A stretch of DNA of 6,753 nt, from NCBI GenBank assembly GCA_024280875.1, contig JAJRPH010000095.1:1-6753 (forward strand), written 5' to 3'. Below are positions 5,473-6,753 of the stretch, piece after piece. A model generated the notes under the pieces. It made no database searches and was not told the origin of the DNA. It worked only from the letters and a program-made list of their open reading frames with translations. The DNA comes from Deltaproteobacteria bacterium (GTDB taxonomy: Bacteria > Desulfobacterota > Desulfobacteria > Desulfobacterales > Desulfosalsimonadaceae). The first letter of the stretch is position 1; each line of letters opens with the position of its first letter. The position numbers and the translations under genes are program-made.

Positions 5473-6753
5473 ATGAAAAAATTCTTTTTTGTGCTCATCT
5501 CAGTTGTACTGATTACCGGCATCGCCGGTGCCGCAGACCGGGAAATCGAAATGTCCATAAATCCGGAATCCGCAATCGTCGGAGATTCCATTCGTTTTAT
5601 ATGTGAGGCGTCCGGAGAATGGAACCAGGACCGGATCAAATCAGCCAAAGTGACGATCTGGAATGCATCCGCAAAAAGACTTGTTAAAAACGCACCCATG
5701 ACAATCCACGAAAAGACCGCAACCTATGATTACAAAATTAGCCCTGCTGAATCCGCCGGTACATGGAAAGTGAAATGCCTGCTGAGTGACGGCAGACATA
5801 AAGAAAGTCAAAGCAGGAATTTTACCGTTGTTGACTCCGGAGAGATGGATGGTGATGGGGACGGAATTGACCAGGACTGTAACGGCAGTGACCACCAATG
5901 TGTTCCCGATCCGGGAACCGGTCACCTGTCGATTCAGACTTATGATGGGCCGGCCACCTGTATTGCCTGCCATCCGGAATCCGCAAATGAGATGCTGAGC
6001 AGCGTTCATATGAAATGGGCGGGTCCGACGCCTGAATTGTCAAACACCAGCGGCGAGGAACGGGGAAAAGCCGTTGCCGGAATCAATACATTCTGCACAT
6101 ATGCCATGTCTTCCAAGGGCGCGTGTTTCTCCTGTCATGTTCGTTCGGACGGCAATGCGCCGCATGAACCGGACGCCAATGATGTAGACTGCCTGATGTG
6201 CCATAATGATACGTACCAGCGCAAGTTTGTCCTTGACCCGAACAGCACGGAAACGGTTACTAATGTTCTCGGTGAGACCAAAACCTACATGTTCGGCATG
6301 GTGGATGCAGATGGTAATTATCTAACCGAGCCGGATTTCAGTAAAATGCCGGCCGACACCACAATGGTTGATATCGCGCAAAACGTCCACTTGCCGACCC
6401 GACAATCCTGCCTCCGCTGCCATGCCAAAGCCGGCGGCGGTGACTGGACCAAACGCGGGGACATGGGGCTGAATTCCGCAAACCCGACGTTGGCCGAGGA
6501 TGTTCATATGTCACCGGACGGGGCGGACCTGTCATGCGCAAACTGTCATTCGGCCGGAAATCATTTAATAGGGGGGCGCGGTATTGATCTGCGCGAGACT
6601 GAAGCACCAGACCCGGAATGCACCACCTGTCACACCGCTGCCCCCCATTCCAATCCGACCCTGAATCGCCACGCCGCCGGACAGGCAAGCTGCCAATTGT
6701 GCCACATCCCTGAATTTGCTAAAGGCGGGGCCACTGAAATATCAAGGGACTGG
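5473..6753 (+). CDS. Exported multiheme cytochrome c, octaheme tetrathionate reductase-like, with N-terminal Ig-like domain (3' end cut)
   Basis: The first 427 codons of a periplasmic c-type cytochrome; the frame is still open at the window edge. The ATG at 5473 has AGGA (5463-5466) six bases upstream. Residues 1-21 are a Sec signal peptide with likely cleavage after the Ala pair at 20-21. Residues 23-120 look like an Ig-like beta-sandwich: C44 could pair with C102, and SAGTWKVKC resembles the Ig strand-F pattern. An acidic MDGDGDGIDQDC segment (125-136) resembles Ca2+-binding loops. Seven CxxCH heme sites follow, starting at C163, C218, C240, C313, C355, C383 and C407. Spacing and flanking features (SVH 177-179, DVHM 343-346, CQLCHIPEFAKG 407-418, then SRDW) resemble octaheme tetrathionate reductases, which reduce tetrathionate, nitrite or hydroxylamine in vitro. 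An eighth site would lie beyond the window. The substrate is unknown. Maturation requires the cytochrome c assembly system. Expression is probably sigma-54-dependent. Confidence 0.85.
   Translation, partial: MKKFFFVLISVVLITGIAGAADREIEMSINPESAIVGDSIRFICEASGEWNQDRIKSAKVTIWNASAKRLVKNAPMTIHEKTATYDYKISPAESAGTWKVKCLLSDGRHKESQSRNFTVVDSGEMDGDGDGIDQDCNGSDHQCVPDPGTGHLSIQTYDGPATCIACHPESANEMLSSVHMKWAGPTPELSNTSGEERGKAVAGINTFCTYAMSSKGACFSCHVRSDGNAPHEPDANDVDCLMCHNDTYQRKFVLDPNSTETVTNVLGETKTYMFGMVDADGNYLTEPDFSKMPADTTMVDIAQNVHLPTRQSCLRCHAKAGGGDWTKRGDMGLNSANPTLAEDVHMSPDGADLSCANCHSAGNHLIGGRGIDLRETEAPDPECTTCHTAAPHSNPTLNRHAAGQASCQLCHIPEFAKGGATEISRDW

Noticed and set aside
5641..6688. Minus-strand open frames opposite the cytochrome gene
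   Set aside because: They are shadows of a GC-richer coding strand whose own frame shows a signal peptide and seven CxxCH motifs.

Overview
The window reads as chromosomal DNA of a free-living Gram-negative anaerobe, most likely a member of the Desulfobacterota (a Desulfobacterales-like sulfate reducer or a relative). This placement is inference. It rests on moderate GC content with AT-rich intergenic DNA, an exported multiheme cytochrome c behind a sigma-54-type promoter, the rsmD-coaD gene pair, and long imperfect palindromic repeats of a kind I associate with this group. No rRNA, tRNA, CRISPR array, insertion sequence or phage gene is visible.

Layout: (1) Bases 1-653, plus strand: the tail of rsmD (16S rRNA methyltransferase) and a complete coaD (coenzyme A biosynthesis). 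(2) Bases 654-1122: no credible gene, but a large imperfect palindromic repeat (element A). (3) Bases 1123-2924, minus strand: pcm (protein-repair methyltransferase) and, downstream of it, a DUF368/PopT-type membrane protein. They are separated by a 127-bp palindromic repeat (element B) whose apex matches that of element A. (4) A 199-bp divergent promoter region. (5) Bases 3124-5066, plus strand: a two-transmembrane potassium channel with an RCK (TrkA-like) cytoplasmic module, overlapping prmA (ribosomal protein L11 methyltransferase) by four bases. (6) Bases 5067-5472: an AT-rich regulatory region holding, in order, an inverted repeat, an exact match to the IHF consensus and an exact match to the -24/-12 sigma-54 consensus. 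(7) From 5473 to the window end: the first 427 codons of an exported multiheme cytochrome c resembling octaheme tetrathionate reductases, with an unusual N-terminal extension made of an Ig-like domain and an acidic DxDxDG segment.

Most genes are housekeeping: three methyltransferases acting on rRNA or protein, CoA synthesis, lipid-carrier recycling and K+ transport. They do not form one pathway. The part most worth attention is the cytochrome and its promoter. The gene appears to be under enhancer-dependent control, which suggests that the respiratory or detoxifying reductase is made only when a particular signal is sensed. The second point of interest is the pair of related palindromes.
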